From: Undaria pinnatifida
Lineage: Eukaryota; Sar; Phaeophyceae; Laminariales; Alariaceae
Direction of reading: 5' to 3'
DNA length: 64,000 nt
NCBI GenBank assembly: GCA_012845835.1
Contig: JABAKD010000035.1
Span: 1 to 64,000 of the forward strand
Part shown: positions 24,090 to 34,499 of the stretch, in pieces
Layout: the number at the start of each line of letters is the position of its first letter
How positions within the stretch are numbered: the stretch's first letter is position 1
Translations under genes and position numbers: made by a program
The notes under the pieces: generated by a model
What the model was told of the DNA's origin: nothing
Seen by the model: the letters and a program-made list of their open reading frames with translations, nothing else
Databases searched by the model: none

Positions 24090-25086
24090 CGGCGCCTAAT
24101 CTGCCCTGAAAACCCCCACCGACGGCGAGGGCGTGGGGATCCGCCAACGGCGCAGCAGCCATTGACACGACCGCCGCTAACTTCCGCTCCTCCAACTCCT
24201 TCGTCTTGCGGTTAGCGTGGGAGGTGCGGACGATTCCCTCCATCTCCGATCGCGTGAGGCCGGGTCGAAGCAAGCTAGTGCGCTGCTCCACGTCGTAAAA
24301 CTCGGACGGGAGACGACGTGTTAGTATGCGAACCACGTCGCGATCCGACTTGCGGATACCCAATGTGGACAGCACATTGAGCTTCCCCTCAGCACGGGCA
24401 AAGAACAACTTGGGGTCCTCATCCCCCTGCATCTCTATGTTCTCGAAGTCTTTCTCGAGGTGATCTCGTTCGGCATCACCCTGCGGCTGATACCAGGCCA
24501 TCACAGCCTTCCATGCTCCCTCCACCGACCCAGCGGCATGCATCCGTTCCTCCACAGGCTGTCCTTGTATGGCTTCCATGAGAAATTCCCATGCCTTCTC
24601 GCACTTCTCGACTCTCTTCTGCCCATGAAGATAGATGGATCGGTTGCGCTCCTCCATCCCTCCTAAGCCCCCGGCTATCCGAATAGGGTCGCTCGTGGGC
24701 TCAAGCGCCCCGATCAGACCCCGCGCCGTCAAGAAAGCTTGGAACCTGTGTGACCACAGGTGCAGCTGACTCCGCCCATCAAACTTAGGCACCCGCATGC
24801 TGTTTTGCGACGACAAGATGAGCGCCGGGGGGGTCTGGTGGTGACGGTAATCTGGCTCCGGCACAGGCTGCCCAGCACTTGCCTCCTGCATGGGCCGCCC
24901 GCTCCCCCCAGCGGTACCCGACTGAACCGCTGCCTCGGCGGACATCCTCAACGCTCTCTCCGCTGACAACGCCGCGTCTCGCTCAGCCACCGTCGCGTCT
25001 CTCTCAGCCAACGTCGCGTCTCGCTGAGCCAAATTAATCGACACTTCCTCCAGCTGCTGCCGAAGCAGCTCGGCCTCCTCGGCCAT
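23400..25086 (-). mobile_element. Gag of the young Copia element, with coiled coil, poly-Gln and two zinc knuckles
   Basis: Gag coats the element RNA and builds the particle. The frame opens at the ATG at 25086, about 48 bp inside the 5' LTR. The first 55 residues (EEAELLRQQLEEVSINLAQR and repeats of LAERDAT) form a coiled coil. A central Copia-type Gag domain follows (with HLWSHRFQAFLTARG near residue 110). Then come a glutamine-rich segment (about residues 333-490) and two CCHC knuckles, CGRCGALGHKSDIC (about 23480-23521) and CSTCGAYGHMARQC (about 23408-23449). The glutamine segment is unusually long for Copia Gag. Confidence 0.93.
23620..24090 (-). repeat. CAG/CTG-rich array encoding RPYG plus poly-Gln
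   Basis: Nine or so units of 30-36 bp read in the element frame as RPYG followed by six to eight glutamines. They are preceded by a pure glutamine run at 24024-24086. Codons are mostly CAG with some CAA, so the DNA is a (CTG)n-type microsatellite on the + strand. Two further Gln-rich units with GGADHSYQH and GGANHSYQH lie at 23640-23750. The opposite-strand Ala and Leu frames are shadows. Confidence 0.95.
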
Positions 25087-25134
25087 AACAGCAACCCTTC
25101 AGCAAGCTCCGGGCCCGGAAACCCACGATAATCG

Positions 25135-25534
25135 TGTTTGAATACGCTTGCTGAATAACGTGTTCTGTGTAACCACGCGGCGTGCCGCTACGGCGTAGAT
25201 CGAGGAGAGAAGATAAAATACTCGTACACCGGATACCAAATACACACCAGGTGGGTCAATACCGTTCTGTCAGAGACCGTACCATATAAACCACACACAG
25301 GAGGTAAGCCGCACCTGATTGTCACCGGCTGCACCACTCACATATATACGGGCAGTATCGTTATCATCAAAGCCCGGGTCGTATCATTAACATCATCGAC
25401 TGCCCCGCGGGGGGGCAGCTCCACACTCCGAGGCATATACCGAATGATGCCTCGACACATAATACGAAACCCCAGAATATACGAAACCGCCAAATATCCG
25501 CGGACCCGTATCGAACAACCGCATACCACAAACA
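25135..25534 (-). repeat. 5' LTR of the young Copia element
   Basis: The right-hand copy is 400 bp and has the same TGTTTG and CAAACA ends as the left copy. It is followed by the target-site copy AACTG (25535-25539). It should hold the promoter, but no TATA position was fixed. The element leader and the Gag ATG at 25086 lie just inside it. A primer site is not obvious: the first bases inward are CGATTATCGTGGG in element orientation. Confidence 0.96.
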
Positions 25535-25539
25535 AACTG

Positions 25540-26312
25540 GTGCCTGGCAAAAACATTGAGTGCTTCGTACTCCATACTCGCTTCATATGTAGGATACCTC
25601 GCAGGCGTCTGCCGCCTTCGGTGTGCCTCAGTGTGGCAGTCAGTACAGCAGCACAGCAGGACTGGCCCTCAACCCGGTTCAATTTCCACCCTCGAAATGT
25701 AGGCATCCGCGGGAAAGAGGCAACAGGGTTGTAAACTGCAGCAGCAGCTCCGGCCATGCGCTACGTCGGGCACAAAAACCAAACAAAAAAAATGTGTCAT
25801 CGAAAAATTACAGCATCTCAGGACGAGAGAGCAAGAGCACGAGCGTGCGACGAACTATGTCAGAGTCCCAGTTCTCTGACCGCAGAGAACGCCAGGGTAG
25901 GAGAAGTCTCGCGGGCGTTTTCCACCGGCTAGTTGTGCTGTAGTTGGGTTGGCTGTTGGGGTGCTGGTTGTCTGTGTGTTGTGCTGTGTTGTTTTGTTTT
26001 GTGGTGTGTTGTGTTGTGTGTGCGCTCGATTCTCGTGAATGAACAAGGACTCCTTTTCAAGTAATAGTACGTAGAGGCATGCCGCTCCACGAGAGTGGGT
26101 CGCCTCTGACCACCGCCAACGTTTCTGATGGTGTTGTACACGCAGTTTGATTAACCCGGGTTGGGGATACACCAAGCGGCTTGCTAGGTTGAGCGTTGCA
26201 ATTACTGCGTGGGTGTTGTGCTGTGCTGCTGCTGCAGAGTGTCTGATGTTTCCTCGAGCTTTTGTCGTCTGAAATGCTGTTGTTTGCTGGAAAATACTCG
26301 GAAAATTGCTTC
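25540..26312. other. Flanking DNA with GT-rich stretch, nothing recognised
   Basis: This is the right flank of the young Copia insertion. A GT-rich low-complexity run lies at 25940-26030. No gene or known element was recognised. Confidence 0.5.
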
Positions 26313-26352
26313 AAATATGCACTTGGGCCAAAATGTGCCCAAGTGCATATTT
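26313..26352. repeat. Perfect 16-bp inverted repeat, 8-nt loop
   Basis: AAATATGCACTTGGGC and GCCCAAGTGCATATTT are perfect reverse complements separated by CAAAATGT. A 16-bp perfect stem is unlikely by chance at this spacing. It could be the core of a small hairpin element (MITE-like) or a hairpin in a transcript. Confidence 0.9.
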
Positions 26353-26740
26353 TGGGAAAATCCACATCTCACCGTGGTCTGCCGTGGTCGTTAGGTCGAT
26401 AAAATAGACCTATTTTGTAGACATTTAAAACACGATAGGGCTTAATTTGGTTTAGAGCCAAAAATATAGGCATATCGTCAGGCTTAAATACGTCTACTAC
26501 ACACACGGTGGAACTTTAGTCCTCGCACGTACATCGGGGTGGCATCACAATGTTTTTGCGAGAGAATTTTCCCGCAATGCTAGACGCGGGCGCGGTGTAT
26601 ATGTACCCGCTGCAACGACGTGAACTATGTCATTACTGTGAGTTCTCCCTCACAATTGACACGGTGGTTACCATACAGCAGTAGCGAAACCTGTATAAAG
26701 AGATATGAAGTAGCAACACAACTCAAGCAAAAGTAACGAT

Positions 26741-27399
26741 GTGCACACAACAGACCATATCGGCAACAAACATCGGTATAAACTGTTTAACTGTTTAAGC
26801 GCGCGGGGAAAAATACTGGACACAGAAAACACACAACAAATTGACACCAATGATTCCTCTAACAGCAGCGACAGCAGTACAAACCCATCAGACAGCGAAA
26901 ATGATCAAGACAACAACAGCGGCAACAATAACAATTCTGGTCAATGGTCCAATATTCCCGAGATTGGCGATGGTGCATGTTTATTAAGATGTATCTCGCG
27001 TTGTGTGCACAACAACCCAGCTTTACATCACATCGTCCGTGCACATATTTTGCCCACATCACAACCAATTTGTACACCGTTATCCCAGGATCAGGTTTCA
27101 ACACTTTCCACGACAGCATCTTAGCTGGAGCAAATCAAGAACTTGTGGAAGTCGCTGGATCTCAACCTACTACATATTCGAGTGTTGAAGAGTATCTCCA
27201 CTTCATGTCACAGCCTTACGCATATGCTACAAACGTAGAATTAATTGCTGCCACGCAGTTATACGGAGTGGACTTTCGAATAACTTATCACACCGAGCCT
27301 CAGCAATATCCCAACCCTCCTCCTCCAAATGTCTGTGATATCTTATATTATCCACATTCTTTCCACTACGCATCCCTCCGATATACACCTTCTGCATAA
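26741..27399 (+). pseudogene. OTU-like cysteine protease (deubiquitinase family), split over two frames
   Basis: OTU proteases remove ubiquitin using an Asp-Cys-His site. The box EIGDGACLLRCISRCVH (26957-27007) matches the OTU GDGxC signature with the nucleophile Cys at 26978-26980. Further on, YLHFMSQPYAYATNVELIAA and TQLYGVDFRI match the family's conserved Y..M....W/Y....EL.A....Y...I block. FHYASL (27361-27378) supplies the HY motif with the catalytic His. A Ser/Asn/Asp-rich tail precedes the domain (26850-26935). The two halves lie in different forward frames, and no in-frame ATG opens the first. Either a short intron is spliced out, with a start upstream, or the gene is decayed. OTU genes occur both in hosts and in mobile elements, and the context does not decide which. 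Confidence 0.65.
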
Positions 27400-28030
27400 A
27401 TACTTCATCATCAGTTGTAGTCATTCGACTTGCGTCGCCCCCGGGAGGCACGTGTCCACCTCCCGAAGGGGAACCTTGTACCTTGTACGAGTACACCTCA
27501 TGTATTATAGCGTCAGCAGGCCAAAAAACGAGAGGTTCATCAATGGGCAATCGTGTGGCTGGTGGGGTGTGCTTTTCACTTGATTTTAAAGTGTGCCCGT
27601 TTTTGAGAAAAAAGTGACCGGATACACCCGTTTTTGGTTATTGCCCTTCAAAAAATGTTCAGAACTTGAAAAACGAGTTCGAACGAATCAAATTTAAAGG
27701 AGATAGTAGAAAATGAACGAAGAAACAACTGAAAAACGAAAAAAATGTAATAGTAATTATTATTGTTATTATTTTGCCCTCCGACAATGTAGCGTAGATG
27801 CCTAATAATTGACGAAAAGGAAGAACCAATACAGTGTGGAAGAAAGCAAAGAAAATCTGGAACGGTGAAAAAATATTGCCAAGAGGCGCTTGTGCAGAGG
27901 TAATTGCCCTGCTCTAGATGCTTGTCGATGTCACGTTCTGAACGGCAGTACGTGCGACGAGAACACGACACGTACATAATAAATGGTACCTGGTACCTGT
28001 CGTATCATACCTGGTACTACTGCTGTATGT
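27400..28030. other. AT-rich intergenic DNA, nothing recognised
   Basis: AT-rich sequence with short chance frames. A small cluster of GGTACC-type motifs lies at 27985-28015. Confidence 0.5.
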
Positions 28031-28194
28031 TCAAAAGAACGCACAGCGCCGCACGACACAACACCGCTAAACGAAGGGCAAGACACGGCACCGCACTATG
28101 CTGCGCTGCACTGCTGAGCTATATAGACTATAGCCGGGCTGACCGGAGCTGGGGGTGCGTTGTGATCCAACAACGTAGTATGTACAAACTTATT

Positions 28195-28440
28195 AATATT
28201 ACCGGTACGTGGGATGATACTGCGAATGAATGATACTAGCATGTACGAACTAATAAAAGTACCGCAAAGCACGCAGCACGGCAAAGCAGCAAAGCACGTC
28301 AAAGCACAGCGCTGCGCTCTGCTAAGCTAGAGCTGCAGGGCATCGCAGGGCACTGCACGGCGCTGCGTTGCTGCGAGCTATAGCGCTGCGGTGGCGTGCT
28401 GGGCGGTGCGAAGCTGATGAGCCACCGGAGATGCCAGGGA
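28195..28440 (+). repeat. CAGC/GCTG-rich dispersed repeat, copy 1
   Basis: Starts near TACGTGGGATGATACT and runs through AAAGCACGCAGCACGGCAAA, AGCGCTGCGCTCTGCT, GGGCATCGCAGGGCACTGCA, GCTATAGCGCTGCGGTGG and GCTGATGAGCCA. Homologous copies lie at 32240-32450 (reverse) and 35690-35925. A diverged partial copy (28040-28150) sits just upstream. The element is full of self-complementary GCTG/CAGC blocks and could fold. No coding frame is conserved, so a SINE or MITE-like family is possible. Confidence 0.85.
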
Positions 28441-28780
28441 TGCACCAACCGAGCGCGTTCAGCACAAAGATATTTTTCCCCAGCAACTAATTTTCTTAAG
28501 GAACTTCGGGACGGTTCTTATCCGCAGCAACTAGTTTTCTTTTCGGCAATTACGGGCTGAGAAGGGCTGAGAGGGGGGAGGATATGCCGAGCGAGACCTC
28601 CGAGGGGGTCGAGAACTAAGTAATTAAGTCTATGGTATCATATGAAGATTAATATTTTGTGCGATAAGCTACTGTTGTTGTAAACAAAAATCTGAATTAA
28701 CCCGAAATAAGGAGAGAACGGAAATAGGCTCATTTATAACAACATAATGTATTGACACGACGAGCACGTGTTACCTGTAG
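28441..28780. other. Intergenic, nothing recognised
   Basis: Contains a duplicated CAGCAACTA(A/G)TTTTCTT motif (28482 and 28526) and otherwise nothing identifiable. Confidence 0.5.
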
Positions 28781-29170
28781 TTAGTGTGTTAGGTTGACAG
28801 CGTATTCATTTAAACCCATGGGTTCGATGCTCACCGATTACTCGTACCGTTTTATTTTTTATTTTTTCGGGGGGTGGGATTTTTTTTATATTAGGGTGAC
28901 AGCGTATCAATTTAGAACCGTGGGTTCGAGGCTCACCGACTTCCGTTTTTTTTTATATTTTTATTTATTTATTTGTTTATTTTTGGGGGTGGGATTTTTT
29001 AAAAATATTAGGGTGACATCGCATTACTTTAGAATCGTGGGTTTGAGGCTCACCGACTCCTGTTTTTGTTTTTAGGGGTGGCATTTTTCATGTTGCGGTA
29101 ACAACGTATTAATTTGGAAACGTGGGTTCGAGGCTCATCGACTCCCGTTGTTTTTTAGGGGGGGACTTTT
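28780..29170 (+). repeat. Tandem units carrying a tRNA T-arm-like motif
   Basis: Four units 84-118 bp apart each carry GACAGCGTATCAATTTAGAA or a variant, followed by GTGGGTTCGAGGCTCACCGA or a variant and then a T-rich run and GGGGTGGGA(C)TTTT. The core GTGGG-TTCGAGG-CTCAC pairs like a tRNA T-arm with a GGTTCGA loop, the pol III B-box pattern. T-arm motifs lie near 28818, 28919, 29037 and 29122. No A-box or acceptor stem is visible. Confidence 0.8.
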
Positions 29171-30245
29171 ACATGTAAAATGTCGTGGTGACAGTATGTT
29201 CTTTTTTTTTAATTTTTTAATGTTATCTAATTTTTTAATTTAATTTAATTTATTATTTTTTAGGGTGGAACTTTACATGATATCTATTACATCTCTACTA
29301 CTGTCTTTATACTCCCGATGCATACCGAAACCCGCCACTAGAGTGAAAAATAAAATAAATAACAATAACTTAAAACCACCCCCAGGTAGAGAAAAACTTT
29401 CTTACGCACTCATCCAAAAAGTACCAATAACCCTGACCAATCCATCCATCCGTAAACCATCCACCATACCAGGTACATATGGTAGAGAAGTATATTCTGG
29501 TGGAAACTGCAAAAATAAATGTAAAAAATAGATATGATGTTAGATTACTTCAAAATTACCCACCTGTAAAAATACTAACACCAATCATTGTAGTGGAGAA
29601 AAATATTTGTTTATGAAAGAAAAGGACTCCTCCCATTAAATTTGTTTTACCCACATAGCATAGTACAAGCAATAGCAAACAGCTTCAAAATATGACTACT
29701 GACTCGAAATTCGTCGAACTCACATTTGACGTCCTGAAAATATATTTTTTTAATAGAATGTTATTATAGAGTTACAACGTATCAATTTGGAACCGTGGGT
29801 TCGTGTCCCACAGAGTTTTTATTTTATTTTTTTTGTTTGGGGGGGAGTAGCTGACCTTATTTATCGAGTGTTGTATTAAGAGTAACATATAAGGTAACTT
29901 ATAATATTTTGTATTCGTATTCTTCCCGATATTAAAGCCGGGGGGAGAAAAAACAAAATAAACCGGCTACCATACATATATATATGATAGAGCAGTATAG
30001 TGGAAACCACAGGAATACATTTATAAAATAGATGTGATATTTGATCTAGCTCAAAATTCCCCACCTAAAGTAAAAATACCAGCACTTCCCATTATAGTGG
30101 CCAAAAAATAGGACTCCAACCAATAAAACCTCGCCCATATAGTATATTGCAAGTAGCAACAACCCAGCTTACAAAGATGGGTATTAATCTCAAATTCGTC
30201 GAACTCACGGCTGACGTCCTTGAAATAAATATATATAAAATCATT
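29098..30245 (+). repeat. Larger tandem duplication, T-arm motif plus AT-rich body
   Basis: Two units, about 29098-29756 and 29763-30243, begin with ACAACGTAT(C/T)AATTTGGAA and a T-arm-like motif. In the second the arm pairs perfectly (GTGGG, loop TTCGTGT, CCCAC). They end with matching bodies: TGGTGGAAACTGC or TAGTGGAAACCAC, then AAATTCGTCGAACTCAC and GACGTCCT. Divergence between bodies is roughly 20-25% by eye, so the duplication is old. Confidence 0.8.
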
Positions 30246-31217
30246 CCTTGAATATCGAGTCATTCCTTGGTGTCACGGACTTTGGTCAGGAGTTTTTTGT
30301 CTCGGCCTAAGCATGCGATCCGCGGAACTGGAATTCTCGGTCGAATATGGCTTGGTTCGAGCGCCGCCTTCGGGGGGCGGCTCCAACGCCCCTCGCCCTG
30401 CCGTGTCCGTTCCGCACATAGACGTAAACGCGGATGGGTGCCGAGCGAGACGAGCGAGTGTCGAGGAGGAATTTTGGAAATATTGTGGAATCTTAATAGC
30501 GGCAACGCCTAAATGATTTACAAAATTGGCATCATTTCCAAACGGTACGTGATAATGTTTGGAATTTGCGGTGGCATACTCTCGAGCGTTAGTTTCTTTG
30601 CTGTACTTTTTTACTAGTGCGTTTGGTTTCTTGCTCGGCATTTCATTGCTTTTGTTTTTGCTCGTTTTGCCAGCTGGAATTTCCATTTTTTAGTGTGGGT
30701 TCACCTAAAACGTGACACAAGTTACCGACGATATCCAACAACTTCGCGACACAAATTACCGACCGCAGAACGTTTCGTGACAAAAAAACTCCCAAACCAT
30801 GGAATCATGACATTTTCATGTAACAGAACCTCGAGACAAAACCAAGCAGGTATAGCCGTCTCTTCGGCCTTTGGCCCTGGCTTTAGCATGGCCGCTGACA
30901 CTCCAGCCAGCCTCTGCTGTAGGCATGAACGAGTGCGGTTGATTCGCAGCGAACTATCCCGCTGTGCTCGCCTCTATGTGGCCATTGTCCACGCCATTTC
31001 CTGTCACCTCCCTTCTGCTTTGAGCTCGTCGTCGTGCCGTCGAGGTACGAGGAAACCCTTACGTACTGGGTGAGAACAGCAGTATGTACGACGAGCATGA
31101 ACGCCAACTGACAACATTGGCAAACACACAACATCAGGTGCAGCAGCAGTAGCCGAAGGGCGAAACTTCTAGCACATACTGCGGCAACTAGTAGCAACCA
31201 GAACCATGGCAGATAGC
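30246..31217. other. Unassigned region with one long minus-strand frame
   Basis: A minus-strand frame of 137 codons runs from 30686 to 30273. Its first half has a natural Lys/Asn/Ser-rich composition (opening MEIPAGKTSKNKSNEMPSKK) and its second half becomes GC-rich and unconvincing. No domain was recognised. The rest (30690-31217) shows nothing identifiable. Confidence 0.3.
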
Positions 31218-31841
31218 TCAAAGTGCAGTACGAGTGCAGTTGTCAAGTTTAGTCGTACACGAATCACTCTGTCCAATATATAACAACCGCTTTATGTTCT
31301 TATTGAAAGAGAAAAAAATATTACATTTCCTGTAAGAATGATACGTCGTACGAGCGGACGTTCTGATTCTGGTGTGTTGCTGCCGTGAGACCATGGAGCA
31401 CACCGCATGATTTACCCAAACAAGAGCCAACAAGAGGCAGCGCACAGGGGGCCCCAACACAGAGACATGTGACAACCACAGCCAGCTGTCGATCGCGTAA
31501 TTCGCCGGTAGTCCGTGCTTCGGTGGGTGTATCAGAAGTCGTTCGTAGTACTGCTGTAGATCGTCGAAAAACCACGTGGCATCGTTCTGGTGGCAGACTC
31601 TCCAGTAGACCCCCCAAAGTTTATTTAATTTTTCTTTTTCTTGGCCCCATGCACCCATTTTCTTTCCTTTCTTTTCTTCGTTTGTTTCTTTTTGCCAATT
31701 GACTTGCGTCTGTTGTGCGTATGCGTAGTGATAGATACCACGTGTAATATATGCGTGGTAGTCTTTCTTGGGTGGCAAGCGGTATATTCGGTTTTTCCAG
31801 GCGCGAGTAATGAGACGTATGCACCAGCATGGACCTGGCAC
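31218..31841 (-). other. Unrecognised 207-codon frame, overlaps dispersed repeat
   Basis: A minus-strand frame opens with MPGPCWCIRLITRAWKN and contains a hydrophobic stretch (WLWLSHVSVLGPPVRCLLLA). Its first 50 codons lie inside the (AAC)n-ending dispersed repeat. The second copy of that repeat changes mostly at amino-acid-altering positions, which argues against selection on this frame. The remainder is unique here. I do not recognise a family. It may be a chance frame or the start of an old gene. Confidence 0.2.
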
Positions 31842-32040
31842 ATCGTAGACTGACTCCCGATTTCACTTTTATATGTTTCTGGTGGAGGCATGAATTGCGT
31901 CAGCTGTGATTCATGCGTGTACTCCTTTGGTTTGTGTTTTTCCCCTAGGGTATTCCTCAGCTCCAGAGTGACTGGAGCCTGTCCTGTGACCACGGACCTG
32001 ATTATGCGAGTTAATGTGAGAACAACAACAACAACAACGG
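31625..32040 (+). repeat. Dispersed repeat ending in (AAC)n, copy 1
   Basis: Pyrimidine-rich DNA (31625-31690) leads into about 340 bp that match 54130-54470 at roughly 85%. Landmarks include GGCAAGCGGTATA, TTTTTCCAGGCGCGAGTAA, GAGACGTATGCACCAG, GGCATGAATTGCGTCAG and CTCCAGAGTGACTGGAGCCT. It ends AGTTAATGTGAG followed by about five AAC triplets. A microsatellite tail at one end of a dispersed copy is typical of elements moved by target-primed reverse transcription (LINE or SINE). Confidence 0.85.
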
Positions 32041-32239
32041 AAATATTGCCTGTTACTTGACCTTTCAGCTGCTTCCTGCAAAATTGGTTTTTCTGCCAAC
32101 ACGATTTTGAACCTTTTTGCGATTTTTCTTCCTTTTTGTCTAGTAAGTTGAACCTCCTACCATTTGCCGCTAATTTGCCGCCTGTGCATTAGTTGCGGAA
32201 CGGTCCAGCTTTAGCTTCTCTTTGATTCGCAACATTTGT

Positions 32240-32450
32240 TTTGTACTTGACGAAGCTTCATCGGCTGAGATCTGGGCTTGGCTCATCAGCTCGACACCGC
32301 CCAGCACCCCATCGCAGCGATATAGCTTACAGCAACGAAGCGCCGTGCAGTGCCCTGCGATGCCCTGCGGCTCAGCTCAGCAGCGCACCGCTAGCTCAGC
32401 AGAGCGAAGCGCTATGCTTTGCCGTGCTCTGCCGTCGCGGTCGTTCCTGT
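32240..32450 (-). repeat. CAGC/GCTG-rich dispersed repeat, copy 2 (inverted)
   Basis: Reverse-complement match to 28240-28430. On the + strand it shows TGGCTCATCAGCTCGACACC, CAGCACCCCATCGCAGCGAT, CAGTGCCCTGCGATGCCCTG and GCTTTGCCGTGCTCTGCCGT. The order of blocks is the exact reverse of copy 1. Confidence 0.85.
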
Positions 32451-34480
32451 TTAATGATATCTAAAACTCCGCGTACGCTGATATTTAGGTTATTGACGCT
32501 TTATTCTATACATATCGCGTCAACCATCGTAATACCATACAATATGGGAGAGGGAATGTAATCTCTATGCAAAGATCCTGTTTTGTTTTAACCAATTGTC
32601 AGCCGGCCGCCCCGGTGGTCTATTAATAATAGTGGTTTTGCCCTCGAATACTACCAACGTTTGGTTGTCCTTGAGTTCGACACCCACCACGATGAGATTT
32701 GACTTTATTTGCAAAAATGCAAAAAAAAACAGGGATCAAATAACTGCTGAGAGCGCCTAGCAGCGTGGGTTGGTTCGACGCGAGTCGACGAGGGAAGAAA
32801 ATGCTGGATTCTCCTCGCGGTAAAAATGAAAGCACGTGCCGAAGTGGGGAGAGAGGAGGAGGGCCCGCTATGTGACCCCGGATCTGAGTTACTACTGGGA
32901 GGGAGCGCGAGAGTTGTGCGGGGATAATACATGGGATGAATAAAAAAAAAATGTTGCAAAGGTATATCATTATTGCTACCAGTAACTAATATGTCAGTCT
33001 CTAAGAAATACGCACGGCACTATCAGCAGTCGTCATGGTAGAGACACTCCGGATATTATGCATTGAGGGGACGCGTCCGATTTCGACAACGTGAAAGCCC
33101 CCACGAAGAAAAGACAGCAGACACACATATCCCGCCTTCTCGAGAAAAAACAGAGAAGAAGCGCTACGCCAACCTCCCGTACGAGCAAAGCCATCCCCGC
33201 ACCAATCTTAGGCAACGCCGCCTCAACGAGAGATCGCCCTCCTCTTCTACGTTTTCCTCCTCGCCCGCGACCACGCAGACCAATCAATGCGACAGCCTTC
33301 ACGTAACAAACAAAGCAGTCTTCTTCCAAAACCTCGCCGGCTGACATGTCCTCATGTCGACGTTTAACGCAAACCGACTTTGCACCCTGTCGACTTCGAA
33401 TCTCCATTGCCACGGGGACAGCAGTGCAGTCTCTTCATTAATGCCAAGGCCTCTTTCGTTTCGCCTAGTAGAGGCGACGCAGGTTCTCAATTACAATACT
33501 CTTTTCGGTATTTTTGTTTGACAGACGCCAACTTTTACTTGACGGCGCATTTAACATAGTTTGTTTTGCCTATCCTTGCCTTCTTTGTTGTATAATATTA
33601 CGTGTTTCCTTTTGTCAAAGCATGACTTTCATAATCCCATGTTCGTATTAAACTCTTGGCATTACTTTAAAATTCAATGCATGCCAAATCGGACAGCTAC
33701 ACCTTAAGTTGTCGAAGTGCTGCCCTGCCCTACCCGAAGCATGGGCGCCGGCATGCCCATGCGGAGCCCTTGTATTTTTTATACAATGCTGGCTTGAACA
33801 CCACCAGCTAAATGTGCGGGCAGGAAAAGAAAAAAACAAGGAGTTTCGAAAACTGGACGGGGTACCTCCCTGGCACCTTGTGTCTATTTCCTGTAAAAGA
33901 GGACCTATACCTCAATCAGTGGGGAACACAGCAGCTCTCCTTTTGTTATGTGGTCCTTGTGGGGTCACAGGGATTCGGTCGTTCGTGGTATAGCGCTTGC
34001 GGGGTGACAGACGTGCTACAGCAGGAGTACGGTGACACGAAAGCGTCCAGGAGACATCCCGTACCGTAGGAGTTGTATGCCCTGGTGATGTACTACACGC
34101 TTGGTGCGAAGCAAAGGAAACATAGGAGATCGTCTGTAGCACAATACCGGTGCTATACCTACCTACGAGGGGGGAAAAGTACGAGAGGGAGAAGAGACGA
34201 CTGCCTACAGCACTCAACTGCTTGTGCTCGAGTCTATACTGTATGACCTATCTATGTGCTGTCAGGCGCAACTCGTATGTGGTCGGCACAGGGAGGTTCG
34301 ATATAAAGAGGGAGGTTCGATGTAAAAAGTGTTTCGGCCACGTTTGTCCACCGCTTTCAGCGTACACGGCACCAAGGCCAATTCCGACGGGTCCTGTGCA
34401 CGCACAAATGACAGACAACTCTTCTCGTACTGGTGTCGCTGTAAGTCGTTGAGAGTTCGTCGAGGGAGGTGCGGCAACGT
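32451..34480. other. Intergenic, several unrecognised frames
   Basis: No known family was recognised. Forward frames at 33709-33993 and 33812-34069 (the latter including DLYLNQWGTQQLSFCYVVLV) have natural-looking composition but no domain I can name. A perfect 8-bp inverted repeat GCATGGGC/GCCCATGC lies at 33739-33762, and a 20-bp direct repeat around GGGAGGTTCGAT lies at 34290-34325. Confidence 0.35.
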
Positions 34481-34499
34481 GTGACTTCACAGGCACCAA

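Larger units (their letters stand above)
18249..25534 (-). mobile_element. Young Ty1/Copia retrotransposon, nearly whole
   Basis: The element is 7286 bp long, reads on the minus strand, and has two 400-bp LTRs that start TGTTTG and end CAAACA. It is flanked by a perfect 5-bp target duplication, AACTG (18244-18248 and 25535-25539). Reading from the 5' LTR at the right: a leader of about 48 bp, Gag with coiled coil, glutamine-rich segment and two CCHC knuckles, protease, integrase, reverse transcriptase, RNase H, then about 750 bp of non-coding DNA and the 3' LTR. The order protease-integrase-RT-RNase H defines Ty1/Copia. The two LTRs differ at only about two of 400 positions, so insertion is very recent. 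It looks nearly whole, with about two breaks in the coding region. Confidence 0.97.

Noticed and set aside
22870-24215. Two + strand frames of over 400 codons rich in Ala, Leu and Arg-Pro
   Set aside because: They are antisense shadows of the glutamine-rich and Gly-rich repeats of the Copia Gag.
28810-28840. Complete tRNA gene at the GGTTCGA motifs
   Set aside because: Only a T-arm-like segment is present. No D-arm, anticodon arm or acceptor stem can be folded around it.
30346-30420. GC-rich GGCTTGGTTCGAGCGCCGCC segment as a tRNA or rRNA piece
   Set aside because: No cloverleaf and no recognisable rRNA sequence around it.
31218-31993. Minus-strand protein conserved between the two copies of the (AAC)n-ending family
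   Set aside because: Most differences between copies alter amino acids and indels break the match, so the similarity is DNA-level repeat homology.
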